Shown piece by piece: positions 35,456 to 44,104 of a stretch of 64,000 nt of DNA. Below the pieces are notes generated by a model that was not told where the DNA came from, made no database searches, and saw only the letters and a list, made by a program, of their open reading frames with translations. The DNA comes from CBDHFN01 sp965262605 (GTDB taxonomy: Bacteria > Pseudomonadota > Alphaproteobacteria > JASGCL01): the NCBI GenBank assembly GCA_965262605.1, contig CBDHFN010000003.1, positions 1,240,001 to 1,304,000 of the forward strand. Reading direction: 5' to 3'. The position numbers and the translations under genes were made by a program. Each line of letters begins with the position of its first letter. Position 1 is the stretch's first letter.

Positions 35456-36238
35456 ATGATTGCCTTAGACAAAGGAATTTTCTTATTATTAGGTGGCATT
35501 ACCAAAATAGATTCCATCAGAATTTACGAACAAGGATATTACCAAAGCAAATGGTTAGTAAAAACGACCGATAAATATCAATTTTTGGTGCAAAAATATA
35601 AATTTGATTGGGCGTTTCATCGCCAAATTTTAGCCAATCAAACACTTGAACCACGCGATATTGCAATTTACCCGCTTTGGTATGCGTATAATAAACACGG
35701 AATTTTTAAATATAATGCCCAAAAAGCAATATTTATCCACCCAAATTGGCTTGATAATGCCAGCAAAGAATTAGCAAAAATTCATCAAATTCAAAACCAT
35801 AATATTACGCAAAAATCATTGCAAAATAATGAAATTCTTTATTTATGTCAAAAAAATTCATATTTAATGCGCGACCATTACCGATTAGTGCATGGCGCAT
35901 TGCACCCGCATTTTATTTTATGCGATAACCAATATAATTTTAAATATTTATCTGGATTTGATGAATTTGGTATCGGCGATGGATTTATTGATTTTATGAT
36001 TTATTTGTTTAACTTATCGGCGATTAACCTTGATTTATTGCCAAATGTCGTTGCATCATATTTGCACGCTAACCCAATTTATGAACAATCATGGCACGAT
36101 AAACAGCAACGAAAAATTGTTAGTAATGCAATATATAATTATTTTTATCAAAAAGCCACCGACTTTAACCGAAATTATTTTATCGGTAATTTTGCAAAAA
36201 AATATCAAAATTTCAATTTAATTTTGGATTTTTCTTAA
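35456..36238 (+). CDS. APH/choline-kinase-like protein with degenerate catalytic loop
   Basis: 260 aa. The C-terminal half keeps the aminoglycoside-phosphotransferase layout: LVHGALHPHFIL (about 144-155) for the usual HGDLHPGNIL, then SGFDEFGIGDGFIDFMIYLF (about 165-185) for the metal-binding IDFD..G.GD..yDLA motif. The catalytic Asp of HGD is Ala here, so it is probably a pseudokinase or binding protein. It starts 9 bases after the RTX stop and is likely the third gene of that operon. Its 3' end overlaps the convergent PP-loop gene by 21 bases. Confidence 0.6.
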   Translation: MIALDKGIFLLLGGITKIDSIRIYEQGYYQSKWLVKTTDKYQFLVQKYKFDWAFHRQILANQTLEPRDIAIYPLWYAYNKHGIFKYNAQKAIFIHPNWLDNASKELAKIHQIQNHNITQKSLQNNEILYLCQKNSYLMRDHYRLVHGALHPHFILCDNQYNFKYLSGFDEFGIGDGFIDFMIYLFNLSAINLDLLPNVVASYLHANPIYEQSWHDKQQRKIVSNAIYNYFYQKATDFNRNYFIGNFAKKYQNFNLILDFS

Positions 36239-37630
36239 TTTTTTGCCGGATTTTTCCATTATTTTGCAAGTATTACACTGCCCGCATTCGTAAGGAATTT
36301 TATTATGCCAAACTGGACGGCGACAAGTCCAAGTTGCTGCAAATAATTCTTTTGGCAGGTAATTTATTTCATCAATTTTTGGAATTAAATCAAGACAAAA
36401 TGCACGGGGTGGTTCTAATGGACTTGAAGTTGCGCTAAGCGCATTTAAAACATGATTAAAATGCGCAATATCGGTAAAAATTTCATGGTCGCGCTCTTCA
36501 AGACAATATCCCGTGCCCCACCTATCAATTCCATAGCCACGATTTTTGTAAAAAGATTGATGCACGACGCCCACTTCAAAAGCAACCGCAATATCATCCA
36601 TGCCAAAATTTTCAAACCTGCGCCTGTCAATCGCGGATTCGGTATATAAAAATTTTCTGGTATGTTTTTGGCAATAATCAACGATTTTTCGGCACGCTTC
36701 GGCTTCGGCTAAGTGGCGATTTTCTGGATTAATAAAATGAATATGATGGGCGATTATCTCATCATCACTTTCGCGCAAGAATTTATAAAGCATATAGGTG
36801 CTATCTACGCCACCTGAAAGCGTTATTATAGTTACTTGCTTGCGTTTTTCAATGATGCTGTTGCCGTTTTTATCATATTTTCTGATAAGCAAATTATATT
36901 TTGTATTAATATCTTCGCGATATAAAAAATTATTGCACGATTCCGTATTGGTAATATTCCAACCAATCTTGCCATCATTTTGAATCGGCAATGGTTGCGT
37001 TTTATTGGTGATATTATAAGCAAATATAAAATCATTATCATATTGATAATCACAACCATCAATTTTGCCAACTTGCGAAAAATATTCTTTGCATTTTTTC
37101 ATTAAATCGCCGTGATAATTTTTATCGGTAATTTTTGTTTCAATAATTTCATCATTATGCAATAAATAACTTACTTGCTGATATTTATTATCTTTGTCAA
37201 TCGCTGTGTTTTTTTGTAATAAAATAAATTCTTGGGAATCACATAAAATAACTTGCTGGTGGCTAATTATTGATTGCTGGTAATTGGTGCGCGGGGCATA
37301 TTCTAAAACCAAAACTCCATTTTCTTGTAATAATTTTTGATATTGCTGGATTTTAAAATCAATATTTTCAATATTTTCAAGATAATCGGCAAATAATATA
37401 ATAACGGCGTATTGCTTGTTTGCGGTTATTTGTTCGGCGATATTATATTCTTTCAACCCATTCATTAACGATTTTATAATTAAATTTTCGCCATATTGAC
37501 ATAAAATATCTATTTTTTCCGTGCCTAAAAATTGCTTTAAAAGCACGCAGAGGCTCTGCTCAAAATAATTATTACTTAAATCACGATTCTGATGCTTGTA
37601 ATAAACTAAATCATTAATATAATTTTTCAT
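36218..37630 (-). CDS. PP-loop ATPase with an N-terminal extension
   Basis: 470 aa. The C-terminal ~200 residues form an adenine nucleotide alpha-hydrolase domain with ITLSGGVDSTYMLY (PP-loop at about 271-277). They end in cysteines (TCRR and CGQCNTC) arranged as in QueC-type zinc sites. The N-terminal ~250 residues are not typical of QueC; a stretch ending in NGVLVLEYAPR resembles the end of a Rossmann methyltransferase fold but lacks a clear SAM loop. It could activate a carboxylate or amidate a substrate at the cost of ATP; the substrate is unknown. The ribosome-binding site AAGAGAT precedes the ATG. Confidence 0.6.
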   Translation of the reverse strand: MKNYINDLVYYKHQNRDLSNNYFEQSLCVLLKQFLGTEKIDILCQYGENLIIKSLMNGLKEYNIAEQITANKQYAVIILFADYLENIENIDFKIQQYQKLLQENGVLVLEYAPRTNYQQSIISHQQVILCDSQEFILLQKNTAIDKDNKYQQVSYLLHNDEIIETKITDKNYHGDLMKKCKEYFSQVGKIDGCDYQYDNDFIFAYNITNKTQPLPIQNDGKIGWNITNTESCNNFLYREDINTKYNLLIRKYDKNGNSIIEKRKQVTIITLSGGVDSTYMLYKFLRESDDEIIAHHIHFINPENRHLAEAEACRKIVDYCQKHTRKFLYTESAIDRRRFENFGMDDIAVAFEVGVVHQSFYKNRGYGIDRWGTGYCLEERDHEIFTDIAHFNHVLNALSATSSPLEPPRAFCLDLIPKIDEINYLPKELFAATWTCRRPVWHNKIPYECGQCNTCKIMEKSGKKLRKIQN

Positions 37631-37646
37631 AAAAATCTCTTTTTTA

Positions 37647-37674
37647 TTGCATTTTTATATTAACCATGTATAAT
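37647..37674 (+). promoter_or_regulatory. Promoter of the SET-domain gene
   Basis: TTGCAT (37647-37652), 16-base spacer, perfect TATAAT (37669-37674), 26 bases upstream of ATG 37701. Confidence 0.55.
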
Positions 37675-37700
37675 AATAAAAATCAACAAAAGAATTTAAA

Positions 37701-38237
37701 ATGTATATTAATACCCCTGAAATTGCAACGCAATCGTGGATTCACCCTGATTTATTCGTTGATAATTCGCCAATTGATGGCACGGGTGTATTTACCCGCC
37801 GTCCAATAAAAAAACATACTATAATTATTAAATGGGGTGGAAAAATTTTTAATCGCGCTGAAATTTTAGCTGGCAAAGCGGTGCCCCATAGTTTTGTGCC
37901 GATTGCGCCTGATTATTATATTGGTGCGCTTAATGTCGCGGAAAAATCAATTGATGATTATATGAACCATAGTTGCGATGGCGTTATTGGCATGTTTAAT
38001 GAAACTTCTTTAATGGTTATCGGTAATATCAAAGCGGGGCAAGAAATCACGGCTGATTATAGTATTTGGACGAATGATGATGATTATGTTATGAAGAAAA
38101 AATGCCAATGCAGGGCAAAAAATTGTCGGGGTTTAATAACGGGCAAAGATTGGCAAATTCCAAAATTGCAACAAAAATATTTGCCATATTTTAGCCCATT
38201 AGTTAAAAGCAAAATTATTAATCACTCCCATACTTAG
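37701..38237 (+). CDS. SET-domain protein (putative lysine methyltransferase)
   Basis: 178 aa. SPIDGTGVFTRRPIKKHTII is the SET N-terminal motif. YMNHSCDG (NHSC at about 89-92) forms the SAM/pseudoknot motif, and AGQEITADYS carries the catalytic-site Tyr region. A post-SET-like cysteine cluster CQCRAKNCRG follows. SET enzymes methylate lysine side chains; bacterial ones are scattered and their targets are mostly unknown. It is monocistronic with its own promoter, beside the RTX operon. Confidence 0.82.
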   Translation: MYINTPEIATQSWIHPDLFVDNSPIDGTGVFTRRPIKKHTIIIKWGGKIFNRAEILAGKAVPHSFVPIAPDYYIGALNVAEKSIDDYMNHSCDGVIGMFNETSLMVIGNIKAGQEITADYSIWTNDDDYVMKKKCQCRAKNCRGLITGKDWQIPKLQQKYLPYFSPLVKSKIINHSHT

Positions 38238-38290
38238 ATTGCCATGAAAAATTTTCTTTTAAGTTTATAAATTATTGATAAAATAAGCAT

Positions 38291-38319
38291 TTGACAAAAA
38301 TGGCAAAACATTTTAATCT
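38291..38319 (+). promoter_or_regulatory. Promoter of the rhuM gene
   Basis: Perfect TTGACA (38291-38296), 17-base spacer, TAATCT (38314-38319), 61 bases before ATG 38380. Confidence 0.55.
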
Positions 38320-38379
38320 AATTATTGGCACAGCAGTGCTAAGGGACGAAATTGATACAAAAATGGTGGGATTATAAAA

Positions 38380-39390
38380 ATGAGTGATAATCAAATTATC
38401 ATCTATCAAGATGCCAATGGATTAACCAAATTACAGGTTGAAATTGGCGAAGATTCCGTTTGGTTATCACAAGAACAAATGGCAGAATTATTTAACAAAA
38501 GCCGAAGCACCATTACAGAACATATAAAAAATATTTTTATAGAAGAAGAATTAGACGAACAAGTGGTATGTCGGAATTTCCGACACACCACTCAACATGG
38601 TGCTATGACTGAAAAAATGCAAATTAGCACCATTAAAAAATACAATCTTGATGTTATTATTTCGGTGGGATATAGGGTCAAATCAGTTCAAGGCACAAGG
38701 TTTCGCCAATGGGCAACCCAACGGCTTCGCGAATATTTGATTAAGGGTTTTACCATGGATGATGATAAATTAAAATCATCAGGCGGGGGCGATTATTGGG
38801 CTGAATTATTAAACCGAATCAAAGATATTCGCAGTAACGAAAAAGTTTTTTATCGCCAAGTTTTAGATTTATTTCAAACCAGCATGGATTATGATGCCAA
38901 AAGCGAAACTTGCCAAAAATTTTTTGCCATAGTGCAAAATAAATTGCATTATGCCGTGCATGGACATACCGCCGCCGAATTAATTTACGAACGCGCCGAT
39001 GCGGTAAAAGATTTTATGGGTATGCTTAGCATAAATAATAAAAAAATTCATAAATCCGATGTCGCCATAGCCAAGAATTATTTAAACGAAACAGAATTAA
39101 AAAAATTAAATAACATGGTATCGGCATATTTTGATATTGCGGAATTACGGGCAATTGACCAACGCCCAACCAATATGAAAGATTATATAAATTTATTAGA
39201 CCGATTAATTATATCCATGGAGGGCGATTTATTGCAAGACGCTGGAAAAATAAGCAAGATAGAAGCCGAATTTAAAGCCCATAGCGAATATACAAAATAC
39301 CAATTACGCAATCCATCGCCCGTTGAAACCGCGTATTTAGAAACCATCAAATCATTACATAAAACTGCTAAAATTGCCAATAAAGCTTGA
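38380..39390 (+). CDS. rhuM: RhuM-family protein
   Basis: 336 aa. The N-terminal region has an HTH-like segment (VWLSQEQMAELFNKSRSTIT) and the strongly conserved RhuM block: HIKNIFIEEEL, then YNLDVIISVGYRVKS and GTRFRQWATQRLREYLIKGF. The C-terminal part (TAAELIYERADAVKDFMGM) is also typical. The name comes from a Salmonella pathogenicity-island gene. Members are common in mobile and defence islands, and their biochemical function is not established. It marks the start of an accessory region. Confidence 0.88.
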   Translation: MSDNQIIIYQDANGLTKLQVEIGEDSVWLSQEQMAELFNKSRSTITEHIKNIFIEEELDEQVVCRNFRHTTQHGAMTEKMQISTIKKYNLDVIISVGYRVKSVQGTRFRQWATQRLREYLIKGFTMDDDKLKSSGGGDYWAELLNRIKDIRSNEKVFYRQVLDLFQTSMDYDAKSETCQKFFAIVQNKLHYAVHGHTAAELIYERADAVKDFMGMLSINNKKIHKSDVAIAKNYLNETELKKLNNMVSAYFDIAELRAIDQRPTNMKDYINLLDRLIISMEGDLLQDAGKISKIEAEFKAHSEYTKYQLRNPSPVETAYLETIKSLHKTAKIANKA

Positions 39391-39553
39391 ATGAAGTTGA
39401 TTTTTCTTGCAAACGCGCATATAACGCGAATTTATAATTTGACTAAATGGTTGCAAAATGATATTAATATATTGTGATTTTGATTCAGCGTGTTTAATGG
39501 TTGGATTATATGCGGGGGTTGGAAAATTATAAGCGATTATTTGAGAGAGCATT

Positions 39554-40555
39554 ATGGAAAACCAAAATAGAAATTTGAGCTGGCAAGAATTTTTAATTGA
39601 AACGCATTATGGTGTTCAGGGAAACGCTCTAAATTACAATACTAGGAAAGTTTGCTTTGAATCTGAAATAATAATTTTACAAACTATTTTACAAAAATTT
39701 TACCCTATTTTAGAAATAGAAATATTATGCTTGCCTGCTGAAAATGGTAGCTTTAAAGAAATTAAAAAAATAATTCTTAAAGGAGAGTTAGAAAAAACAC
39801 CAATAGCTATTTCTTTTACAGCATTAAGTTTATTGCTAGCTATTTACAGCACTTTTATTCAATCCCCTAAAATGCACCCCTTAGAACAGGCAGAAATTTG
39901 TAAAAAATTACTAAATGATAATAGTTTAGATTTAAGTAATGCTTTAATTGAATTATGCAAAGATGTTGGTGTAAAAAAAACTAAAAACAACAGAACAGAG
40001 GCATTAATTCAAAATACATTAATTGAATATGAGGAAACAATAATAAAACTTCCAGATGTTAAAATAATTTATAATAAAAGAGTAAATAGAACTGATTTTC
40101 ATAGGCAAATAGAATATATACCTGAAAATATTGAATTTTTAAAAGAAAACATAACTGCTCATATAGAATTAGCCCAACCTTATTTATTAAAACAAACACA
40201 AAAGGGAAAGGGGAAAACATGGTCTGGAATATATTATGGCAATGATATTATTGATGAGAATGGCAATAATGTAATTTCAGATGGTGAGATTATAAAGTTT
40301 TATATGCAAGATAAAGAATATAAGTCAAGAATGTATAGCCATCAAATTCAATTTGAAACTGGTGATAATATTAAAATTATCTTAGACATTTCAGCTAAAT
40401 TTGACCCATTTTATCGTACCTATAAATTTAAAAGGGTAAACATAAAAGAGGTTAGTGCGCATAACGATAATTTAATACCTCATAAAATAAAATTAGAAAG
40501 AAAAAAGAATATAATAACCAATCAACCTAATTTATTTATTGAAGAGGATGGCTAA
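39554..40555 (+). CDS. Unknown protein with one membrane segment (333 aa)
   Basis: Not recognised. The N-terminal ~80 residues look soluble. A single hydrophobic helix lies at about 81-101 (TPIAISFTALSLLLAIYSTF), followed by a long polar region rich in Lys, Asn and Ile, with FKRVNIKEVSA near the end. The ATG is preceded by GAGAG. Base composition is far more AT-rich than the housekeeping genes, suggesting transfer. It is followed 3 bases later by the 48-aa ORF and the coiled-coil gene, so the three form an operon. Confidence 0.6.
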   Translation: MENQNRNLSWQEFLIETHYGVQGNALNYNTRKVCFESEIIILQTILQKFYPILEIEILCLPAENGSFKEIKKIILKGELEKTPIAISFTALSLLLAIYSTFIQSPKMHPLEQAEICKKLLNDNSLDLSNALIELCKDVGVKKTKNNRTEALIQNTLIEYEETIIKLPDVKIIYNKRVNRTDFHRQIEYIPENIEFLKENITAHIELAQPYLLKQTQKGKGKTWSGIYYGNDIIDENGNNVISDGEIIKFYMQDKEYKSRMYSHQIQFETGDNIKIILDISAKFDPFYRTYKFKRVNIKEVSAHNDNLIPHKIKLERKKNIITNQPNLFIEEDG

Positions 40556-40558
40556 ATA

Positions 40559-40705
40559 ATGATTAATGATTTAATTAAAAATGATTTAGTAAATTATTTT
40601 CCTAACTTGCCGTTTAATTTTAAATTAGAAAATTTTAATAAATATAAAAAATATTTAAAATATCATAACAATAAATTTAAACAAAAAAATGGGGACAATA
40701 AATGA
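40559..40705 (+). CDS. 48-aa ORF linking the unknown operon
   Basis: ATG 40559 lies 3 bases after the previous stop, and its TGA overlaps the next gene's ATG (ATGA at 40702-40705). That geometry is typical of coupled translation, which is the main evidence for it being real. The peptide is Lys/Asn/Tyr-rich and has no recognisable domain. Confidence 0.45.
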   Translation: MINDLIKNDLVNYFPNLPFNFKLENFNKYKKYLKYHNNKFKQKNGDNK

Positions 40706-42177
40706 ATCAAAATACTGCAAATTTTCAACAACATCCTTTTTTTCCAAAATTAACGGAATTTAAAGAATTTATTGATTTACAAAAAACCAATAATTCTAAC
40801 TTTTCAAAAAACGAAAATTATAATAAAGTTTTATTATTCTGTGATTTAATTAAATCTTTTTATCATTCACTAATCCATATTCAAGAAATTTATCCAGTAA
40901 AAATTTTGGAGGATAATGTAAATAGTTTAAATTATATTGAAAATTGTATTACAAATTATAATAATTCTGGTGATGGCAATCAATTAATTTATATGAATAA
41001 TGAAATCGCAAATGTTATGCAAAGGGTCAATATTTATACAATTAATGGCAAAGATGCAAAAATATCAGCAACTAAATCTTATAATGCTTTAGCAGAATTT
41101 TATTACAATAAATTAAATGAAATTAGACAAAAATCAGAATTAACTAAAAAAATTATTGAAAAAATAAAAGATAAGTCCCAATTGCACCATGATGAAATAA
41201 TAAAATATCATAAAGAATTATTGGTAGATACTAATCTTTTGCAAGCTGACAATGATCATGAATCAATTAAATCAAAAATAAACCAAACGGCATCTAAAAT
41301 TGAAGAAGTATTTCAAAAAGCTTCAACACATAGCAATGAAATTAATTCATTTTATCGGAATTTATTATCCGATAATGAATTTGATGAATCTATCAAAACT
41401 AAAATTCTAAGCGCGAAAACTGAAATTGAAAAGCAAAAATCAGAAATTGATAATTTATTGAATGAATCACAAAAAGAAATAGATAGTCTAAAAAATTTTT
41501 ATATTAAAGTGATTGGTGATGAAAATAATACAGGTCTAGAAAGTATAATTGACGAACGACATAAAGCATTAGATAATTATGAAGATAAGCAAAAGTCATT
41601 ATTTGCAAATATGGAGACGCAAATTAATTCTTTGTTAGTGGGTGCCACCAATGCTGGATTAGCAAAATCATTTAATAAAATGAGCACTACATTTAAATAT
41701 TCAATTATGTTTTGGAATTCCGCATTTATTATATCCCTTATTTGTTTAGTGGCTTTTAATATTTTCGGTTTAGTGGCGAATAATTTGGAAATTAAATTTA
41801 AGGCTTTTGATGTTGATTTTTCAATTTATAAAATGGTATTTATCTCATTACCTATAATTTGGCTTGCAATCTTTTGCCAACGGCGAAGAGCCGAATTTGT
41901 TCGCCTGCAACAAGAATATGCCCATAAAGAAGCAGTGGCAATGTCATATTTAAGCTATAAAGAACAAATACAAAATTTAAATTTGCCTGATACAAAATTA
42001 TTAGAGAATTTAATGGAAAAAACCATTAATGTAATTTCGTATAATCCATCAAAAACACTTGACGGCAAAGTTAAAGAAAGCATGCCTACACTTGAATTTT
42101 TAGACAAAACATGGGATAAGGTATCGCCTGAGAAAATACTAGAAATTCTGCTTGAAAAAATTGCTAAGAAAAACTAG
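40702..42177 (+). CDS. Coiled-coil membrane protein of unknown function (491 aa)
   Basis: A long helical, charged region with coiled-coil character spans about 130-310, repeating segments such as IEKQKSEIDNLL. Two transmembrane helices follow at about 332-358 (SAFIISLICLVAFNIFGLV) and 372-392 (FISLPIIWLAIF). A cytoplasmic-looking C-terminal domain (about 395-491) starts QRRRAEFVRLQQEY. No catalytic motif is seen. It is the last gene of the three-gene unknown operon, with a strong terminator 55 bases downstream. The pairing of membrane and coiled-coil proteins next to RhuM fits an accessory or defence cassette, but this is inference. Confidence 0.65.
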   Translation: MNQNTANFQQHPFFPKLTEFKEFIDLQKTNNSNFSKNENYNKVLLFCDLIKSFYHSLIHIQEIYPVKILEDNVNSLNYIENCITNYNNSGDGNQLIYMNNEIANVMQRVNIYTINGKDAKISATKSYNALAEFYYNKLNEIRQKSELTKKIIEKIKDKSQLHHDEIIKYHKELLVDTNLLQADNDHESIKSKINQTASKIEEVFQKASTHSNEINSFYRNLLSDNEFDESIKTKILSAKTEIEKQKSEIDNLLNESQKEIDSLKNFYIKVIGDENNTGLESIIDERHKALDNYEDKQKSLFANMETQINSLLVGATNAGLAKSFNKMSTTFKYSIMFWNSAFIISLICLVAFNIFGLVANNLEIKFKAFDVDFSIYKMVFISLPIIWLAIFCQRRRAEFVRLQQEYAHKEAVAMSYLSYKEQIQNLNLPDTKLLENLMEKTINVISYNPSKTLDGKVKESMPTLEFLDKTWDKVSPEKILEILLEKIAKKN

Positions 42178-42231
42178 ACAAACGAACAGAATAAGTTATA
42201 TGGTTAATTATCTTTGCCACTTGGCACTTCA

Positions 42232-42264
42232 CCCCGCCACTCAAAAGGGCGGGGACAATTTTTT
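42232..42264 (+). terminator. Rho-independent terminator
   Basis: Perfect 7-bp stem CCCCGCC (42232-42238) / GGCGGGG (42248-42254), 9-base loop, then ACAATTTTTT. It is the clearest intrinsic terminator seen in the window and ends the unknown membrane operon. Confidence 0.85.
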
Positions 42265-42297
42265 AAAAGTCTTGGGTTATGGTGAAAATAATTAAGC

Positions 42298-42326
42298 TTG
42301 CAACGATATAAAAAATTTATTAATAC
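42298..42326 (+). promoter_or_regulatory. Promoter of the 73-aa gene, placed for a leaderless mRNA
   Basis: TTGCAA (42298-42303), 17-base spacer, TAATAC (42321-42326). The ATG at 42333 lies 7 bases after the -10 box and has no ribosome-binding site. Confidence 0.45.
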
Positions 42327-42332
42327 TAAATT

Positions 42333-42554
42333 ATGATAAAAGATTTTGATAAATGGAATATCCATAAGCAATTAATTGACCAAGCAAATTTGCACCTTCA
42401 ATTTTCACAGCTGGACGGTGATAAATATCAACAAGCAATTAATGCTCATGATAAAGGCTTGCCTGTAAGGGTAAGGGGCGATTTATTAAAGAAAACTCAA
42501 TCCGAATTAACAAATATTATTGATTTTGAAGTGATTAAGAATGATACAGAATAA
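42333..42554 (+). CDS. Small hypothetical protein (73 aa)
   Basis: Soluble, polar peptide (DFDKWNIHKQLIDQANLHLQ at the N-terminus; GLPVRVRGDLLKKTQ in the middle). I recognise no family. It has its own promoter between a terminator and the convergent radC gene. The regular codon use and the promoter-ATG spacing shared with other genes here support it. Confidence 0.5.
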   Translation: MIKDFDKWNIHKQLIDQANLHLQFSQLDGDKYQQAINAHDKGLPVRVRGDLLKKTQSELTNIIDFEVIKNDTE

Positions 42555-42590
42555 ACGATAATTTGCGCGAATGATTTTAAAACTAAAAAA

Positions 42591-43301
42591 TCAATTAATA
42601 ATTCCTGATGATTTGAAACTGAAATAAGTGGTATGCGACATGATGATATGGTCGTGAAGGCGCATATCTAAGGCTTCAAGAGCGTTTTGAATTTGTTTCG
42701 TTGCGTCAATATCGGCTTTTGAAGGTTTCGGGTCGCCGCTTGGGTGGTTATGAACTATAACAATGGCGAAAGCCGATAATTCAATCGCTCGTTTAACAAT
42801 TTCGCGTGGATAAAATTGCGTGGTGTCTATGGTGCCTTGTTGCAACATTTCCGATGAAATAATATGGTATTTTCGGTCTAAAAAAATGATGCGCAATTCT
42901 TCAATTTTCAACCGCGCCATGCTGGCGTATAAATAATCCATTAACGCGTCCCAAGATTTGACAATATGTTTATGCTCCATGGCTCGTTGCTTTAATAATC
43001 TTAAAGCACTTGCATCAACAAGCTTGATTAAAGTCAACGCCGATTCGCCAATAAATTTAAATTTGCTTAATTGATAAGTATCGGCGGAAATTACGCCTTG
43101 GAACGAACCGAAATTTTTGATTAATTCTTTGGCGATTGGTTTAACATCAACGCGCGGAATCGCAAAAGTTAACAATAATTCCAGCATGATATAATCATCC
43201 ATCGTTTGCCCGCTGTCTTTAAGAAATTGCTCGCGAAGCCTTTGGCGATGCCCTTGATGCAAATTATCAGAAGTTTTAGGGGAGTCAGATTCGTCAATCA
43301 T
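42591..43301 (-). CDS. radC: RadC-family JAB-domain protein
   Basis: 236 aa. An N-terminal helix-hairpin-helix-like region (about 20-100, starting HRQRLREQFLKDSG) is followed by a JAB/MPN metal-binding domain with VHNHPSGDPKPSKADIDATK (H-x-H, then S-x10-D). The old link to DNA repair is doubtful and the molecular function is unsettled. It is 2 bases downstream of map on the same strand, so it is the last gene of a dsbA-map-radC operon. Confidence 0.93.
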   Translation of the reverse strand: MIDESDSPKTSDNLHQGHRQRLREQFLKDSGQTMDDYIMLELLLTFAIPRVDVKPIAKELIKNFGSFQGVISADTYQLSKFKFIGESALTLIKLVDASALRLLKQRAMEHKHIVKSWDALMDYLYASMARLKIEELRIIFLDRKYHIISSEMLQQGTIDTTQFYPREIVKRAIELSAFAIVIVHNHPSGDPKPSKADIDATKQIQNALEALDMRLHDHIIMSHTTYFSFKSSGIIN

Positions 43302-43303
43302 GG

Positions 43304-44104
43304 CTAAATATTATATGGCGGGCAATGCCAATTTTTCGGTGAAAGAGTAAAAATTTCATAACCAGTATCAGTGACACCAATCGTATGTTCAAATTGCGCC
43401 GATAATTCCTTGTCGCGCGTGACCGCCGTCCAGCCGTCTTTTAATATTAACACATCGTAATTACCGGCATTTATCATCGGTTCAATCGTAAAAAACATGC
43501 CGGTTTTAAGCTCATGCCCGGTGGATTTTTTACCATAATGCAATATATTGGGGGCATCGTGAAAAACTTTGCCCACGCCATGCCCGCAAAAATCGCGCAC
43601 CACAGAAAATTTATTTTTTTCGGCGTGCTGTTGAATTTCATACCCAATATCACCGACAAACCCCCCATTTTTTACAATTTCAATACCGCGCATCATACAT
43701 TCGTAAGTATTTTGCACTAATTTTTTTGCCTTGATGGAAACTTTATCGCCAACATAAAACATGCGCGAAGTATCGCCATACCAGCCATCAATTATCACCG
43801 TGACATCAATATTTAAAATATCACCATTTTTTAATATTTTAGTCGGCGATGGAATGCCATGGCATACAACATGATTAACCGAAGTGCATATTGATTTTGG
43901 AAATCCACGATAATTAAGCGGCGCGGGGATTGCTTGATGGTCAATGATAAAATCATGGCATAATTGGTTTAATTTTTCGGTTGAAACTTCGGGAACTACA
44001 AACGGCGTGATATAATCTAAACATTCGGCGGCTAACCTGCCAGCTTTGCGCATGCCTTGAAAATCTTCGCTTTGGTGAATTTTAATTTTTCTGTTATCCG
44101 CCAT
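43304..44104 (-). CDS. map: Methionine aminopeptidase type I
   Basis: 266 aa; removes the initiator Met from nascent proteins. The metal ligands are in place: the Asp pair in NIDVTVIIDGWYGDTSRMF, His in GHGVGKVFHDAP, Glu in TIEPMINAG, and Glu in QFEHTIGVTDTG. The open frame extends to 44128, but ATG 44104 (MADNRKIK) has GAAAGGC upstream and gives the usual length. It overlaps the end of the dsbA-type gene by 11 bases. Confidence 0.95.
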   Translation of the reverse strand: MADNRKIKIHQSEDFQGMRKAGRLAAECLDYITPFVVPEVSTEKLNQLCHDFIIDHQAIPAPLNYRGFPKSICTSVNHVVCHGIPSPTKILKNGDILNIDVTVIIDGWYGDTSRMFYVGDKVSIKAKKLVQNTYECMMRGIEIVKNGGFVGDIGYEIQQHAEKNKFSVVRDFCGHGVGKVFHDAPNILHYGKKSTGHELKTGMFFTIEPMINAGNYDVLILKDGWTAVTRDKELSAQFEHTIGVTDTGYEIFTLSPKNWHCPPYNI

